Assembly (NCBI RefSeq): GCF_040786275.1
Contig: NZ_JBFMVT010000002.1
Location: 4,216,001-4,280,000, forward strand
From: Buttiauxella gaviniae
Lineage (GTDB): Bacteria > Pseudomonadota > Gammaproteobacteria > Enterobacterales > Enterobacteriaceae
Reading direction: 5' to 3'
Length of the DNA stretch: 64,000 bases
The notes under the pieces are model-generated. The model was given only the letters and a program-made list of their open reading frames with translations. It searched no databases and was not told the origin of the DNA. Shown piece by piece: positions 61,667-64,000 of the stretch (positions within the stretch are counted from its first letter, which is position 1; the number at the start of each line of letters is the position of its first letter). The position numbers were made by a program, and so were the translations under genes.

Positions 61667-64000
61667 ATGAAAAATAAAAACATGACTCACAGCAAAAAAT
61701 ACAGCTATTTATCCAGAACTAAAATAAACGCCCTTGACCATTATTCCGTAGTCAGACCGGGTATGTTCGCAGTTCTTATGTTGGCGATGGTCGGTAGCGC
61801 CCATGCTGGTGGCCAGGGCGGCGCCGTTCTTACAGATAATCAGCCAACGAATGTGACGGGAGGTGCAGGCAACCCTGCTACAGGTGCAGGTGGTAATGGT
61901 GCGACCGGAAATAATGCAGCGCAAAATAGCGGTGGCCTCGCGGGGCAAACAAATAGCAGTGAAATTCCTACTGGTAATGCTCTTCAGGGGGAGGCGGGTC
62001 ATTCAGCGACCGCACAGTCCGGCGGCGGCGGCGGTGGGGATGGCATCGCAACTTCAATATCGCTAACGAACAACGGCAGTGTTACCGGAGGCGCGGGCGG
62101 AGACAGCAGCTTCAGTTCGGGTGCGGGCGGCGGCGGCGCAGGTGTCAGCACCTCAAATAATATTGTTAACCACGGCAGTATCACAGGGGGGGCTGGCGGA
62201 AGTGCACTCAGCAACGCAATGGCTAATGGCGGCGCTGGCGGGGCCGGTATTTATATCACCCGAAACAGCAAAACGGTCACCATCGAGAACAGCGGCCGGA
62301 TTCAGGGGGGTAACGGCGGGAAAAGTCATGCGACGCAGGCTTCTCCTTCCGGCGGCGATGGTGCAGGGGCAGAAAAGGGCGCTTCAGGCGGCCAGGACGC
62401 GCAAAGTGGCACGGGGATTATCGGTGCGGATCTGGAAATCCATAACAGCGGCGTGATCGGCTCCGGAAAGGATCAGGGAAATAGTACGGGCAATGCCATT
62501 ACGTTTACCTCAGGGGTCAATAAGCTACAGCTGACTCCAGAGAGCCAAATAAACGGCGTTGTACAGGGCGGTGGAGAAGAAACCGTTATTCTGGACGGCT
62601 CCCCGACCGGCGCGTTCACCACTGGGCAAATTGATGGTGGGCAATACCAGGCCATAGAACATCTGCTTGTTCAGGGTGGAAACTGGCATCTTTCGGGTGA
62701 ATTACCCCAGCAGGACACGACGCTCAGTGGCGGGGCTGTTGAAGTCGACTCTTCACAGGCGTTTGGTGACGGGATTATTTATGCGAAAGGTGGGAAGTTA
62801 AGTTCCAGCCAAAGTCTCAGCCTGGACAATAATATTGTCACTTCCCCGGGTACGCAGGGCTCAGGGCTGACGGTTGAAGGCGTTAACCCTCTGCAATTAA
62901 ACGGTGATATCAGCGGAAGTGGTGGACTTACCCAGAATAGCCAAAGCACGCTGACGCTTGCCGGAAAGAATAGCTACTCGGGTGAAACAATTATCAATAA
63001 AGGTGTGCTCAGTGCAGGGGTGGCCAACACCCTGAGTTCCTCATCCAGTATGACCATTATGCCTGGTGCATCGCTGGCATTGAATAATCTGAACCAGCAA
63101 ACCGGCAACCTGCTCAACAAGGGAGAGGTGGATTTTGGCGATAAGCCGGGCACCGTGCTCACCACGCAAAATTACCAGAGTGAAGGAGGCATTTTAAAAC
63201 TCAATACCGTGCTGGCTGGGGACGATGCTCAGACAGATAAATTAGTTGTCAAGGGAGACACCGCAGGCACAACGACGCTTGAGATCCGCAATCGCGGTGG
63301 TGAAGGCGCACCGACACTCAATGGAATTAAAGTTATTGATGTCGCGGGTAAATCAGAGGGCGTATTTAACCTTAAAGGTGATTATCTCAGAGAAAATCAG
63401 CCGACATTAATTGCCGGAGCCTGGTCATATCAACTGTATAAAAATGGCGTGACATCACCTAATGACGGGAACTGGTACCTGCGTTCATCCACAACTTCAG
63501 CAAATACACAGGATGCTGACGAAACATCAACAACGCCATCAGATTCAGAGACGGTTGATTCGCAATCTGCTGACGCAGCAGGGGGGACTTCGCACACCAC
63601 GGTACCAGAAACCGCACCAGATGGCGTTTCTGGTAACACGGTCACAAAAAATTCCCCGGGAGAGGTTCCAGTAGATGTTAAGCCAAGTCAGGCATCAGAA
63701 GACACGATGCCTGCTATTGATACTGAAATCGCAACCCCTACGAAGAAAGTAAAACCGGTCTGGCACCCGGCCGCTGCATTATATGAAAGTTATGCAGCCA
63801 CGTTAGGGGCAATGAATCGGTTGCCCACTTTAAAAGAGCGTGTTGGTCATCGCGACCGGGGGCTACAGGGAACGGAAAATGCACCTGAAAAAACAGGCGT
63901 ATGGTCAAATATTCAGGGTTCGTATGGGCGTAAAGGCTTTGATGATGCGACTGTCCCGGGGCACCTTACCTTCAATCAGCAAAAAGTACAGTTAGGTGCT
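61667..64000 (+). CDS. Second autotransporter, glycine-rich (3' end beyond the window)
   Basis: The frame is open from the ATG at 61667 through the window edge (778 codons). An extended signal peptide is cleaved at about residue 47 (GSAHA-GG). A glycine-rich region (GGAGGDSSFSSGAGGGGAGV) is followed by beta-helix passenger sequence with LTLAGKNSYSGETIINKGVL and a junction motif SYQLYKNGV...DGNWYLRSS shared with autotransporter 1 (SYQLYKNGVSTPQDGDWYLR). A Thr/Ser/Asp-rich linker comes next, and then the start of the beta-barrel (WSNIQGSYGRKGF). It is shorter than autotransporter 1 and lacks its duplicated block. Probable surface adhesin. Confidence 0.88.
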   Translation, partial: MKNKNMTHSKKYSYLSRTKINALDHYSVVRPGMFAVLMLAMVGSAHAGGQGGAVLTDNQPTNVTGGAGNPATGAGGNGATGNNAAQNSGGLAGQTNSSEIPTGNALQGEAGHSATAQSGGGGGGDGIATSISLTNNGSVTGGAGGDSSFSSGAGGGGAGVSTSNNIVNHGSITGGAGGSALSNAMANGGAGGAGIYITRNSKTVTIENSGRIQGGNGGKSHATQASPSGGDGAGAEKGASGGQDAQSGTGIIGADLEIHNSGVIGSGKDQGNSTGNAITFTSGVNKLQLTPESQINGVVQGGGEETVILDGSPTGAFTTGQIDGGQYQAIEHLLVQGGNWHLSGELPQQDTTLSGGAVEVDSSQAFGDGIIYAKGGKLSSSQSLSLDNNIVTSPGTQGSGLTVEGVNPLQLNGDISGSGGLTQNSQSTLTLAGKNSYSGETIINKGVLSAGVANTLSSSSSMTIMPGASLALNNLNQQTGNLLNKGEVDFGDKPGTVLTTQNYQSEGGILKLNTVLAGDDAQTDKLVVKGDTAGTTTLEIRNRGGEGAPTLNGIKVIDVAGKSEGVFNLKGDYLRENQPTLIAGAWSYQLYKNGVTSPNDGNWYLRSSTTSANTQDADETSTTPSDSETVDSQSADAAGGTSHTTVPETAPDGVSGNTVTKNSPGEVPVDVKPSQASEDTMPAIDTEIATPTKKVKPVWHPAAALYESYAATLGAMNRLPTLKERVGHRDRGLQGTENAPEKTGVWSNIQGSYGRKGFDDATVPGHLTFNQQKVQLGA

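Noticed and set aside
1-64000. Prophage, integrative element or insertion sequence
   Set aside because: No integrase, transposase, phage structural gene or tRNA-associated direct repeat was recognised on either strand.

Overview
The window looks like the chromosome of an Enterobacteriaceae bacterium (Enterobacter/Kosakonia/Lelliottia-like; the genus cannot be fixed from sequence alone). Close relatives of Escherichia coli genes are recognisable (yiaV/yiaW, ortT, yqfB, ydcH, yqjH/yqjI, tsr, tyrP, digH), but in an order unlike E. coli K-12. I saw no rRNA, tRNA, CRISPR array, integrase or transposase.

Region 1 (1-10.4 kb) is a patchwork of small housekeeping or signalling units. It holds a truncated YiaV-type membrane fusion protein with YiaW, a Cache-GGDEF diguanylate cyclase, an orphan OrtT membrane toxin too short for most gene callers, the amidohydrolase YqfB, YdcH, a LysR regulator divergent from a SnoaL-like protein, the metal-responsive yqjH-yqjI pair, a serine chemoreceptor (tsr) with a near-consensus sigma-28 promoter, and a three-gene HipBST toxin-antitoxin operon on the minus strand.

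Region 2 (10.6-18.4 kb) is a plus-strand operon of two flavin-type monooxygenases, an M20 amidohydrolase, a GNAT acetyltransferase and a polar-amino-acid ABC importer with two binding proteins. This content matches the Bacillus subtilis ytm/ytn (tcyJKLMN-cmo) locus, which takes up and breaks down S-substituted cysteines by N-acetylation, oxidative C-S cleavage and deacetylation. It is followed by a TetR regulator divergent from an ABC-type membrane protein without its own ATPase, then tyrP, a VOC protein with a divergent AraC regulator, and digH (18.4-24.4 kb).

Region 3 (24.5-64 kb, continuing past the window) is a secretion island of about 40 kb. It encodes four paralogous giant proteins (735-1338 aa), each built from an array of short LTxxQ-type helical repeats followed by a C-terminal calpain-like (peptidase C2) domain in which the Cys, His and Asn of the triad are all present. 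None has a signal peptide. Interleaved are three type I secretion systems (one complete ABC-MFP-OMP set and two ABC-MFP pairs), a GH18 chitinase-like protein without a signal peptide, a small RTX calcium-binding protein with an EF-hand-like loop, and two large autotransporters with glycine-rich N-termini (the second cut by the window end). The simplest reading is that the type I systems export the calpain-like proteins, the GH18 protein and the RTX protein, while the autotransporters display adhesive or structural passengers on the same cell surface. The repeat genes share nearly identical DNA blocks, some inverted relative to each other across about 15.6 kb, so the locus probably evolves by duplication, gene conversion and possibly inversion. 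The repeat-calpain family with its dedicated secretion systems is the best candidate here for an undescribed system.
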